Shown: positions 1 to 6,523, numbered from the stretch's first letter. The stretch is 9,269 nucleotides of DNA from Anaerolineales bacterium (GCA_016789165.1 JAEURL010000190.1:1-9269); one strand, 5' to 3'. Made by a program: numbers and translations. The notes: a model not told the origin generated them from the letters alone.

Positions 1-571
1 GCAGATCGGCCTGGGTCTCCGTCTTGCCGCCCAGGTGGCGCAGCAGGACGTGCTGGTTGGGGTGGGTGGCCATGTCTTCCGGCTTGATCAGGCCATACTC
101 CACGGCGGCCTGGAGCCAGGTATGGTCGACGCTGACCTGGCGAAAGGCGTCCGCCGCGTGGCGGTACAGATACAGGCGGCTGTCGCCGACGTAGGCCACG
201 TAGAGCCGCCGGCCGTGCACCACGGCGATGGCGCAGGTGGTGGCCATGCCGCGGTGCTGGTTGTCCTGATCGGCCAGTTCGGCGATTCTCCAGGAGGCCG
301 CGCTGACGGCATCCCGGAAGACCAGCGGGTAATCATGCCCGTCGCTTTGCGCCAGGTGCTCGCCGATGATCCGCACCGCCAGGTCCGAGGCCACCTCGCC
401 GGCGTTGTGCCCACCCACCCCGTCGCAGACGATGGCGGCCGTCACCGGCTCGCCGCCCGGCGCGCGGAAGAACAGCAGGGCGTAGCGGTCCTCGTTGTTC
501 TTGCCGGTCTCGCCCGGATGGGTGCTGGCGGCCGTGATCAGGTTGGAATCGGGGGCGGGCGTCAGCGGCAT
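1..571 (-). CDS. PP2C-family serine/threonine protein phosphatase, C-terminus beyond the left edge
   Basis: Only the first 190 codons are in the window; the reading frame is open at base 1. Translation gives the PP2C signatures in order: a metal-binding GKNNED segment (residues 23-28), VCDGVGGHNAGEVAS (48-62) with D50-G51, a GMATTC strand (108-113), YVGDSRLYLY (127-136), and a variant of the usual DHS segment, SVDHT (147-151), followed by the typical helix-turn up to HLGG. The remaining metal-binding Asp residues (SDG and DN motifs) would lie off-window. The family removes phosphate from Ser/Thr in the cytoplasm, usually opposite a Hanks-type kinase; no kinase is visible here. The ATG at 571 was chosen because it follows a GAGG at 577-580 and leaves 19 bp after the mutY stop, so it is probably the third gene of the leftward operon. 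Family assignment is firm; the substrate is unknown. Confidence 0.93.
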   Translation of the reverse strand, partial: MPLTPAPDSNLITAASTHPGETGKNNEDRYALLFFRAPGGEPVTAAIVCDGVGGHNAGEVASDLAVRIIGEHLAQSDGHDYPLVFRDAVSAASWRIAELADQDNQHRGMATTCAIAVVHGRRLYVAYVGDSRLYLYRHAADAFRQVSVDHTWLQAAVEYGLIKPEDMATHPNQHVLLRHLGGKTETQADL

Positions 572-590
572 GTGCGCCTCGTCGGAGGTG

Positions 591-1658
591 TCAGGGCCGG
601 AGCGATTGGGCGATGCGGCGGTCGACCTTGCCCATGGGATAGTCCGGCAGCGCGGTGATGCGCGCCCATTTTACCCGCACTTCCGGACCGGGCGAGGGCA
701 GCCGGCCGGCCTGCCAGGCGCAGGCGAAGGCCCGGGCCGTGACGCGGAACTGGGTGTAGGCATGGCGCACCTCGGCGGCCGGCGCGCCAACCGTGATCGT
801 CAGGCCGTATTCAGCGCGCAGGGCGGCGGCCAGCGCCGCTCGCGGCTCGGCGCCCGGCTCCAGGCGCACGGCCGGGAAGGCCCACAGCCCGCCCAACAGC
901 TCCTTCTCCGGGCGCTGGACGAGCAGCACCTGGCCGCGCTTGTGGACCACGGCCACCGCCAGGAGATGGTGCGGCAGCGGGGCGCGCCGCCGGGCCACCG
1001 GCCGCTGCAGTTGGAGGCCCAGCCGGCGCGCCTCGCAGCGTTCGCCCAGCGGGCAGAGCGGGCAGGCCGGCCCGCGCGGCGTGCAGACCGTGGCGCCCAG
1101 GTCCATCAGGGCCTGGTTGTAGTCCCCGGCCCGGCCGGCCGGCAGCAGGCTCCCGGCCAGGGCCTGCAGATCGCGCTCGCCGCGCGGCGTCTTCACGTCG
1201 CCGGCGTAGTTGAAGACGCGCGCCAGCACGCGCTTGACGTTGCCGTCCACCACGGCCGCGTCCACGCCAAAGGCGATGGAGGCAATAGCGGCGGCCGTGT
1301 AGGGCCCGATGCCGGGCAGCTCCCGCAGGCCGGCCACCGTGCGCGGCAGCTGCCCGCCGTGCTCGGCCGCCACCGTCTGCGCGGCCCGGTGCAGGTTGCG
1401 GGCACGCGAGTAGTAACCCAGCCCCTCCCACAGCGCCAGCACGTCCTGCAGCGGGGCGGCGGCCAGCGCCTGCACGGTGGGGAAGCGCCGCAGCCAGCGC
1501 TCAAAATACGGCCGGACCGTCTCCACCTGGGTCTGCTGCAGCATGATCTCCGAGACCCAGATCTGATAGGGATCGCCGACGCCGCGCCAGGGCAGCTCGC
1601 GCCGGTGACGGCGGTACCAGGCGAGGAGCGGCCGGGCGAGGGGCACGGGGGTGGACAT
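591..1658 (-). CDS. mutY: A/G-specific adenine DNA glycosylase MutY
   Basis: 355 aa, normal length for MutY, the base-excision enzyme that removes adenine mispaired with 8-oxoguanine. Seen: LPWR (22-25), catalytic Glu37 in SEIMLQQTQV, the helix-hairpin-helix LPGIGPYTAAAI (114-125), catalytic Asp138 in VVDGN, and an iron-sulfur cluster loop C192-x6-C199-x2-C202-x5-C208. The Glu, Asp and four Cys numbers are the same as in the E. coli enzyme. Residues about 231-350 form the Nudix-like C-terminal domain (LLVQRPEKELLGGLWAFP) that senses 8-oxoG. In that domain the usual FSH loop reads Y301-T302-Q303, so its histidine appears to be replaced by glutamine. The gene lies 46 bp downstream of the PLP enzyme on the same strand. 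No good Shine-Dalgarno precedes the ATG; a weak CAATAT box ends 5 bp before it. Confidence 0.97.
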   Translation of the reverse strand: MSTPVPLARPLLAWYRRHRRELPWRGVGDPYQIWVSEIMLQQTQVETVRPYFERWLRRFPTVQALAAAPLQDVLALWEGLGYYSRARNLHRAAQTVAAEHGGQLPRTVAGLRELPGIGPYTAAAIASIAFGVDAAVVDGNVKRVLARVFNYAGDVKTPRGERDLQALAGSLLPAGRAGDYNQALMDLGATVCTPRGPACPLCPLGERCEARRLGLQLQRPVARRRAPLPHHLLAVAVVHKRGQVLLVQRPEKELLGGLWAFPAVRLEPGAEPRAALAAALRAEYGLTITVGAPAAEVRHAYTQFRVTARAFACAWQAGRLPSPGPEVRVKWARITALPDYPMGKVDRRIAQSLRP

Positions 1659-1676
1659 GGAGGATATTGAAGAATC

Positions 1677-1691
1677 GGCGATTGGTAATTG
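1677..1691. repeat. AT-rich intergenic word, copy 1
   Basis: In the 46-bp gap between mutY and the PLP-enzyme gene lies GGCGATTGGTAATTG, made of the words GATTGGT and TAATTG. It is conspicuously AT-rich against its surroundings. A related arrangement of the same words occurs at 2877-2889, in the next intergenic gap. It could be a remnant of a short tandem intergenic repeat; two copies in one window is thin evidence. Confidence 0.3.
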
Positions 1692-1704
1692 AGCGATGGG
1701 GTGA

Positions 1705-2853
1705 TCAGGGCGTCAGCGCCTGGGCGAGGTCCTCGATGAGGTCCTGCACGTGCTCGAGGCCGACCGAAACCCGGATCAGGCCCGGCCCGACTTCCAGCGG
1801 CGAGCCCTGCGTGGAACCGTGGGTCATGGCGGCCGGCAGCTCGATCAGGCTCTCCACCCCGCCCAGCGATTCGGCCAAGGCGAAGAGGCGGGTACGGGTG
1901 AGCAGGGCGCGGGCCTGCTCCGGGCCGGCCTTGAGGTAGAACGAGATCATCCCGCCGAAGTTGCGCATCTGCTTCCGGGCGACGGCGTGCTGAGGGTGGC
2001 TCTCCAGGCCGGGGTAGATCACCTCGGCCACAGCCGGATGGTCGGCCAGGAATTGGGCCACGGCCAGCGCGTTGGCGCCGTGCCGGTCCATGCGCACGGG
2101 CAGGGTCTTCAGGCCGCGCAGCACCAGGAAACAATCCATCGGGCCGGGCACCGCGCCGGCGGCATTCTGCAGGAACTGCAGCCGCTCGTGCAGGGCCTGG
2201 TCGCTGGTGAGCACCGCGCCCCCCACCACGTCCGAGTGGCCGCCCAGGTACTTGGTGGTCGAGTGCACCACCGCGTCCGCGCCCAGGGCCAGCGGCTGCT
2301 GCAGATAAGGCGTGGCGAAGGTGTTATCCACCACCACGCGGATGGCCGGGTTGTGCCGGTGGGCGAGCTCGGCCACGGCCGCGAGGTCCACCACCTTCAG
2401 GCGCGGGTTGGTGGGCGTCTCGATCCAGACGAAACGCGTGTTGGGCCGCAGGCCGGCGCGCACCGCCTCCAGATCGGTCAGCTCGACGTGGCTGAAGGTG
2501 ATGCCGTACTTGCGGTACTGCTTGTCGAAGAGCCGGAAGGTGCCGCCGTAAACGTCGTTGCTGGCCAGCACATGGTCGCCCGGATCGAGCAGCTTGAGCA
2601 CGGTGTCGATGGCGGCCATGCCGGAGGCGAAGGCTAGGCCATGGCGCGCGCCCTCCAGCGCGGCCAGACACGCCTCCAGCGCGGTGCGGGTGGGGTTGCC
2701 GGTGCGCGCGTAATCGTAGCCCTTGTGCTCGCCCACGGCCTGCTGGACGTAGGTGGAGGTCTGATAGATGGGCGTCATGATGGCGCCGGTGGCCGGGTCC
2801 GGCTCCTGGCCGGCGTGGATGGCGAGGGTTTCGAGGCGCGGCTGGGAGGGCAT
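1705..2853 (-). CDS. Cystathionine gamma-synthase/gamma-lyase family PLP enzyme (MetB-like)
   Basis: 382 aa, full length for the Cys/Met-metabolism PLP family. Seen: YARTGNPT (48-55), which reaches the cofactor of the partner subunit; the phosphate-binding SGMAA (77-81); Tyr102 in the VYGGT segment; VVDNTF with Asp176 for the pyridine nitrogen; HSTTK with Lys201 as the Schiff-base lysine; and RVSVGLE near the C-terminus (361-367). Glu334 in SLGGVESL is typical of the gamma-acting enzymes (synthase or lyase), whereas beta-lyases usually have Tyr there. The enzyme therefore probably makes cystathionine from an activated homoserine ester and cysteine, or cleaves cystathionine in reverse transsulfuration; sequence alone does not decide. 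It is cytoplasmic and normally tetrameric. It is the first gene of the leftward set with mutY, with a clear AGGAG 5 bp before the ATG. Confidence 0.93.
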   Translation of the reverse strand: MPSQPRLETLAIHAGQEPDPATGAIMTPIYQTSTYVQQAVGEHKGYDYARTGNPTRTALEACLAALEGARHGLAFASGMAAIDTVLKLLDPGDHVLASNDVYGGTFRLFDKQYRKYGITFSHVELTDLEAVRAGLRPNTRFVWIETPTNPRLKVVDLAAVAELAHRHNPAIRVVVDNTFATPYLQQPLALGADAVVHSTTKYLGGHSDVVGGAVLTSDQALHERLQFLQNAAGAVPGPMDCFLVLRGLKTLPVRMDRHGANALAVAQFLADHPAVAEVIYPGLESHPQHAVARKQMRNFGGMISFYLKAGPEQARALLTRTRLFALAESLGGVESLIELPAAMTHGSTQGSPLEVGPGLIRVSVGLEHVQDLIEDLAQALTP

Positions 2854-2858
2854 GGAGG

Positions 2859-2863
2859 CTCCT
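2859..2863 (-). promoter_or_regulatory. Ribosome binding site of the PLP-enzyme gene
   Basis: AGGAG on the minus strand, 5 bp before the ATG at 2853. It is one of the clearer Shine-Dalgarno sites in the window and supports this start. Confidence 0.75.
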
Positions 2864-2876
2864 GGGTAGAGGTTTT

Positions 2877-2889
2877 GTAATTGGTGATC
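2877..2889. repeat. AT-rich intergenic word, copy 2
   Basis: GTAATTGGTGATC in the leader of the PLP-enzyme gene shares the TAATTG and ATTGGT words with 1677-1691. If transcription starts near 2892 it is part of the 5' untranslated region. Confidence 0.3.
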
Positions 2890-2898
2890 TGTGGTCGC

Positions 2899-2904
2899 AT
2901 TATA
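2899..2904 (-). promoter_or_regulatory. -10 box (TATAAT) of the leftward operon promoter
   Basis: The minus strand reads GTATAATGC, a perfect housekeeping -10 hexamer. Transcription would start near 2892 and give a leader of about 40 nt with the AGGAG site before the ATG at 2853. No good -35 hexamer is visible 16-18 bp upstream. It lies back to back with the rightward TATAAT at 2927-2932. Confidence 0.6.
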
Positions 2905-2926
2905 CGGGAGCGCCGGGGCCGTGCGC

Positions 2927-2932
2927 TATAAT
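2927..2932 (+). promoter_or_regulatory. -10 box (TATAAT) placed for a leaderless transcript
   Basis: A perfect TATAAT ends 6 bp before the ATG at 2939, so the predicted start of transcription falls on or next to the start codon. No Shine-Dalgarno fits between them, which supports a leaderless mRNA. No convincing -35 hexamer is seen. The box also helps reject the in-frame upstream GTG at 2891, which would lie upstream of this promoter. Confidence 0.6.
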
Positions 2933-2938
2933 CACCGC

Positions 2939-3322
2939 ATGAGCGATCTGCCGCTGTATGAGAGCCCGGAGGACGTGCCGGCCCCCCAGCCGCGCGAGGC
3001 CATGCGCTTCGAGCGGATCACGGTCACGCCCTACGCCGACGGCCGGCGCGTCAAGCTCAACTTCACCTTCCCGCCCTTCCAGGAACGGCCGAGCGTGGAG
3101 GCCTGGGTCACCGACGCACAGGGGCGCGTGGTGGCCGCCATGAGCCTGATCGAGGCCATGGAACAGGATTTCGAGTTCACCCTGCACCTGCGCAGCCCGG
3201 AGCCGCGCGGCGCGCACACCCTGCGGTTGGCCCTCTTCTATCTCCTGGACGAACACGACCTCGACCGCCGACAGGTGGTGGACGAGCGCGCGGTCCCGTT
3301 CACGATCGAACCGCCCTACTAA
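2939..3322 (+). CDS. Conserved-looking small protein of unknown function
   Basis: 127 aa, no recognised domain. The first 20 residues are Pro/Glu-rich and probably disordered. Residues 23-124 alternate short hydrophobic strands and turns (RFERITVTPY, RVKLNFTF, SVEAWVTDAQGRVVAAM, FEFTLHLRSP, HTLRLALFYL, VPFTIEPPY), the pattern of a small all-beta, Ig- or C2-like sandwich. There is no signal peptide, membrane segment or cysteine, so a soluble cytoplasmic protein is likely. The ATG at 2939 is preferred over the in-frame GTG at 2891 because a TATAAT box sits 6 bp before it and the extra 16 residues would come from promoter DNA. It is the first gene of a rightward set with the Nudix and MATE genes. 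The DAQGRVVA stretch resembles strand-turn-strand segments of surface or accessory Ig-like domains, but no function can be assigned. Confidence 0.8.
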   Translation: MSDLPLYESPEDVPAPQPREAMRFERITVTPYADGRRVKLNFTFPPFQERPSVEAWVTDAQGRVVAAMSLIEAMEQDFEFTLHLRSPEPRGAHTLRLALFYLLDEHDLDRRQVVDERAVPFTIEPPY

Positions 3323-3368
3323 GACAGAAGACGCCCAAGCCGGCGCGCATTTCGTCCGGGGTCCCTCC

Positions 3369-3932
3369 ATGTCTGAGCCCCTGCCCTGGGAAGTCCTGCA
3401 CTCCGAGACCATCGTCGATTTCTCGCCGTGGCTGAAAGTCATCCGGCAGCGCGTGCGCCTGCCGAACGGCGTGGTCATCCCCGATTACGTGCTGGCCCCC
3501 GGGCCGAGCTACAGCCTGGTGGTGCCGCTGACCGACGACGGCCAGATCGTGCTGGTGCGCCAGTATAAACACGGCCTGGGCCGGCTGGTATACGATTTTC
3601 CGGCCGGCTATCTGGACACACCGGAGGAAGACCCGCTGGCCTGCGCCCAGCGCGAACTGCTGGAGGAGACCGGCTACACGGCCCAGCGCTGGACGGCCTT
3701 GGGCGGCTTCGTGTTGGACACCAACCGCTCCGACATGACCGCGCACCTGTTCCTGGCCGAGGGCGCGGCGCAGATCGCCGAGCCGGACCTGGACGACACC
3801 GAGGCCATCTCCCGCCACCTGGTGCCGCAGGCAGATATCCCGGCCATGCTGCGCGCCGGCGAACTGCCCAACGTCGCCGGGGCGGCCGCCTGGGGGCTGG
3901 CGCTGGCTGTGCGCGCCGGCCGCCTGAGCTGA
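3369..3932 (+). CDS. Nudix hydrolase, ADP-ribose pyrophosphatase type
   Basis: 187 aa. The fold order matches the ADP-ribose/nucleotide-sugar pyrophosphatases: an N-terminal strand domain (WEVLHSETIVDFSPWLKVIRQRVRLPNG), VVPLTDDGQIVLVRQYKHG (51-69), the FPAG turn (77-80), then the Nudix box from G80 to Y103 with the metal-binding RELLEETG (95-102). These enzymes hydrolyse diphosphates linked to another moiety, such as ADP-ribose, in the cytoplasm. Measured by eye, the box is G-x6-E-x7-RELLEETGY rather than the canonical G-x5-E, so the loop before the helix carries one extra residue. The exact substrate is not determined. It begins 46 bp after the small unknown gene and ends 21 bp before the MATE gene. 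Its ATG lacks a clear Shine-Dalgarno. Confidence 0.9.
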   Translation: MSEPLPWEVLHSETIVDFSPWLKVIRQRVRLPNGVVIPDYVLAPGPSYSLVVPLTDDGQIVLVRQYKHGLGRLVYDFPAGYLDTPEEDPLACAQRELLEETGYTAQRWTALGGFVLDTNRSDMTAHLFLAEGAAQIAEPDLDDTEAISRHLVPQADIPAMLRAGELPNVAGAAAWGLALAVRAGRLS

Positions 3933-3953
3933 CCCGTCCCTACCCGGACCCGT

Positions 3954-5378
3954 ATGAGCGAACCCACACAAGAGACCCCGGCGGAAGCGCCGGCGCCCGC
4001 CCCGCCCGCTCTGCTCCGCTGGCTGCCCGAGCGCTGGCGCGCCCGTCTGCCGGCCGGCGCGCTGACGCGCCGCGTGCTGACCCTGGCCTGGCCGTCGGTG
4101 GCCGAGCAGTCGCTGGTGACCATCATCGGATTGGTGGCCGCCTACATCGTGGGCCACCTGGGGGCGGCCGCGCTGGCCGGAGTGGGCCTGGGCGGCCAGG
4201 TGCTCAACCTGGTGGCCGCGCTGTTCGGGGCGGTGGGCGTGGGCGCCACGGCCCTGATCGCCCGGCACATCGGCGCGCGCGAGCCGGAGGCGGCCGGCCG
4301 GCTGGCTTGGCAGGCGCTGCTGCTGGCCGGCGGGGTGGGCGCGCTGGCGGCCGGCGCGGGCTGGGTGCTGGCCGAGCCGATCATCCGCGCCTTGGGTGCG
4401 GCGCCGGACGTGGTGGCGGCCGGCACCGCCTGGCTGCAGACCGTGGCGCCCTCCTTCGCCTTCATCGGCGTGCTGCTGGTGGGCAACGCCGCGCTGCGCG
4501 GGGCCGGCGACACGCGCTCGCCCCTGTACGTGATGCTGGCCGTGAACGTCGTCAACGTCGGCGTGGCCTGGACCCTGACGCGCGGGACGTTCGGGCTGCC
4601 GCGCCTGGGGGTGGTGGGCACCGGCCTGGGCGCGGCCAGCGGCCAGATCATCGGCGCGCTGCTGGTGATCGGCCGGCTGCTGCGGAGCCGGGGGCCGCTG
4701 CCCCTGGCGCGCGCCGTGCCCCGCCCGGATTTCAATCAGCTGGGCCGCATCCTCAACATCGGCCTGCCGGCCGGCGCGGAGCAGCTGCTCCTGCAGGTGG
4801 CCTTGCTCAACCTGGCCGTGATCATCTCGCAGTTCGGCACCGCCGCCTACGCCGCCCACAGCATCGGCCTGCGCGTCGCGGCGCTCTCCTTCTTGCCGGG
4901 CTGGGGCTTCAGCGTGGCCGCCACCACCCTGGTGGGGCAGGAGTTGGGGGCCCGCCGGCCGGACCAGGCGCGCCAGGCCACCTACGTGGCCTTCGGGCTG
5001 GCGCTGGTCGTGATGGCGGTGATGGGCGCGCTGCTGTTCATCTTCGAGGCCCCCATCCTGCTCTTCTTCACGGACGACCCGGCCGTGCTGGCCGCCGGCG
5101 CCGTTGTCGTGCGCGCCTCGGCCGTGCAGCAGCCACTGCTGGCGGCCTCCTTCGTTTTCTCCGGCGCGCTGCGCGGGGCCGGCGACACGCGCACCACCCT
5201 GCTCATCACCGTCGGCTCGATCTGGGGCCTGCGCCTGGCGGCGGCCTACCTGCTGGGGATCAGCCTGGGGCTGGGGCTGCTGGGCGCCTGGCTGGCGGTG
5301 GGCCTGGACTTCGGCTCACGCGCCTTCTTTTTCTGGCGGCGATTCGAGAGCGGGCGCTGGATGGCGCTGAAGGTGTAA
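3954..5378 (+). CDS. MATE-family multidrug/toxin efflux transporter
   Basis: 474 aa with about twelve hydrophobic segments in two related halves, the normal MATE build. Hallmarks: LAWPSVAEQSLVTIIGLVAAYIVGHLG at the first helices, an ALRGAGDTR motif closing the middle of each half (near residues 180 and 405), and a central cytoplasmic link (RSRGPLPLARAVPRPDFNQ). MATE proteins export cationic drugs or metabolites in exchange for Na+ or H+; nothing here tells which. The first 35 residues form a Pro/Ala/Glu-rich hydrophilic tail before the first helix, somewhat longer than usual. It probably follows the Nudix gene in one transcript (21 bp apart), though no Shine-Dalgarno is seen before the ATG. 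Its stop is 3 bp from the stop of the convergent hydrolase gene. Confidence 0.95.
   Translation: MSEPTQETPAEAPAPAPPALLRWLPERWRARLPAGALTRRVLTLAWPSVAEQSLVTIIGLVAAYIVGHLGAAALAGVGLGGQVLNLVAALFGAVGVGATALIARHIGAREPEAAGRLAWQALLLAGGVGALAAGAGWVLAEPIIRALGAAPDVVAAGTAWLQTVAPSFAFIGVLLVGNAALRGAGDTRSPLYVMLAVNVVNVGVAWTLTRGTFGLPRLGVVGTGLGAASGQIIGALLVIGRLLRSRGPLPLARAVPRPDFNQLGRILNIGLPAGAEQLLLQVALLNLAVIISQFGTAAYAAHSIGLRVAALSFLPGWGFSVAATTLVGQELGARRPDQARQATYVAFGLALVVMAVMGALLFIFEAPILLFFTDDPAVLAAGAVVVRASAVQQPLLAASFVFSGALRGAGDTRTTLLITVGSIWGLRLAAAYLLGISLGLGLLGAWLAVGLDFGSRAFFFWRRFESGRWMALKV
4490..4517 (+). repeat. 28-bp direct repeat inside the MATE gene, copy 1
   Basis: These 28 bases are identical to 5165-5192. They encode the ALRGAGDTR motif of the first half of the transporter. 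The identity extends through third codon positions. Confidence 0.85.
5165..5192 (+). repeat. 28-bp direct repeat inside the MATE gene, copy 2
   Basis: Exact copy of 4490-4517, in the same frame, encoding the matching motif of the second half. It reflects the internal duplication of the MATE fold; the perfect DNA match is more than the protein similarity requires. Confidence 0.85.
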
Positions 5379-5381
5379 GGC

Positions 5382-6518
5382 TCAATTCGCCGGGAAAACC
5401 TCCAGCGCCGCCTCGGCCGTCACACGCGGGCCGGCCAGGAGCGGGCTGGGTTGGTCCTTCAGAGTCTGGTCGAAGAAGGCCAAGCAGTATGTCCGGGTGA
5501 GGGCCAGCAGGCGCTCGGCTTCGCCGGCAATGGGCAGAAGCGCCGGCATCAGGAGCGGGCCGTCCGTGAAGCTGTCATGGCGGGCGCCGGTGAGGACCAC
5601 CCGATAACTGCCGGCGCGGACCGCCTCGAACTGGGCCCGGAGCGCCGCGGGCAGCGCCGCCTCCTTGGTGATGAACATGAAGGCCTGATCCGGAGGCGGC
5701 GCGCCCGGCTGAACCGAGAACGGCCCGCCGCGCTGGAGGCCGTCCAGGTTGAGGCAGGCCCGCAGGCGCGGCTCGGCGCGGCAGGCCTGCGCCGCCGTCA
5801 GGCCGCCCAGCGAGTGCCCCATGATTGCGGCGTGGTCGAGGTCCAGGCGGCCGGCCAGGCTGTCGGCCGGCGCCGCGTCGAGCGCGGCCAATTGCTTCAG
5901 GACGAAGAGCGCATCCGCCGCCCGCACGGCCACCCGCTCCGCCACCCACGGCTCACGCTCAGCCAGCGCCTGCGGCCCCGGCACAAATTGCGCAATCTGG
6001 CCATCTGTGCGGGCGACCGCGGCCACATCGTAAGGATGGTTGAGCCCCACGACGACGTAGCCGTGGCTGGCGAGGTCGTCGGCCAGGCCGGCGTAAAACT
6101 CGACATTGGTGCCGTTGCCAGGCGAGAGCAGCACCACCGGCCACCGGCCCCGGCCGGCGACGCGCGCTTCCAGCCGGCTGTGGGACCGGATATAGCGCAG
6201 GCCAAAGACCTCCAGCGCGCTCACCTCACCGCTGGCCGCCAGGTTCGGGGCCAGCCGCTCCAGATCCGGGAAGTACGGGGCCGGGAGGCCGGTGCCCGCT
6301 TCCGCCGGATACCAGATCTCGGCCATGACCTCCCGGAAATCGCCGGGGGCTTCGGTCAACGGCTCCGGACGGGCCGGGTCTATCCAGCGCCGCGTGGTCC
6401 GGCCCACCGCATACGGGCCGGTGGCCGGCGCGCTGTCGAGCTGAAGATAGACCGAGAGAGCCAGCAGCGCCGCCAAGCCCAGACCCGCGCCAAGCGCTCC
6501 GACCAGCCCACGTCGCAT
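5382..6518 (-). CDS. Membrane-anchored alpha/beta hydrolase, platelet-activating-factor acetylhydrolase-like
   Basis: 378 aa. An N-terminal hydrophobic helix (about 5-25) after MRRG looks like a signal anchor, so the enzyme is probably extracytoplasmic. The hydrolase domain shows WPVVLLSPGNGTN (126-138), SHGYVVVGLNHPYD (151-164), the nucleophile elbow GHSLGG with Ser236, LNLDG with Asp259 and ARHDSF with His314. The Ser-Asp and Asp-His spacings (23 and 55) equal those of human plasma PAF-AH (Ser273, Asp296, His351). That family removes short or oxidised acyl chains from phospholipids; other esters are possible. It is the last gene of the leftward operon. An alternative GTG at 6527 would overlap the previous stop as GTGA; the ATG at 6518 was preferred because GGAG lies 8 bp before it. 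Family is firm, substrate inferred. Confidence 0.88.
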   Translation of the reverse strand: MRRGLVGALGAGLGLAALLALSVYLQLDSAPATGPYAVGRTTRRWIDPARPEPLTEAPGDFREVMAEIWYPAEAGTGLPAPYFPDLERLAPNLAASGEVSALEVFGLRYIRSHSRLEARVAGRGRWPVVLLSPGNGTNVEFYAGLADDLASHGYVVVGLNHPYDVAAVARTDGQIAQFVPGPQALAEREPWVAERVAVRAADALFVLKQLAALDAAPADSLAGRLDLDHAAIMGHSLGGLTAAQACRAEPRLRACLNLDGLQRGGPFSVQPGAPPPDQAFMFITKEAALPAALRAQFEAVRAGSYRVVLTGARHDSFTDGPLLMPALLPIAGEAERLLALTRTYCLAFFDQTLKDQPSPLLAGPRVTAEAALEVFPAN

Positions 6519-6523
6519 CGCGC

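Noticed and set aside
495..1670. Long plus-strand open frame opposite mutY
   Set aside because: Its translation is low-complexity Gly/Arg/His/Gln sequence with no family motif, while the opposite strand encodes an intact MutY with all catalytic residues. It is a by-product of high GC.
2891..2938. GTG-initiated N-terminal extension of the small unknown protein
   Set aside because: It would be translated from DNA that contains the promoter TATAAT and has no ribosome site; the ATG at 2939 is better placed.
3300..4859. 519-codon minus-strand open frame opposite the Nudix and MATE genes
   Set aside because: It crosses two clear genes on the other strand and consists of Gln/Arg/Gly/His-rich sequence without domains. 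Stop codons are rare in this frame because of base composition.
591..6518. A deliberate oxidative-damage island (MutY, Nudix, PAF-AH)
   Set aside because: All three families can be linked to oxidation damage, but they lie in three separate transcription units and are common genes; proximity alone is not evidence of a shared role.
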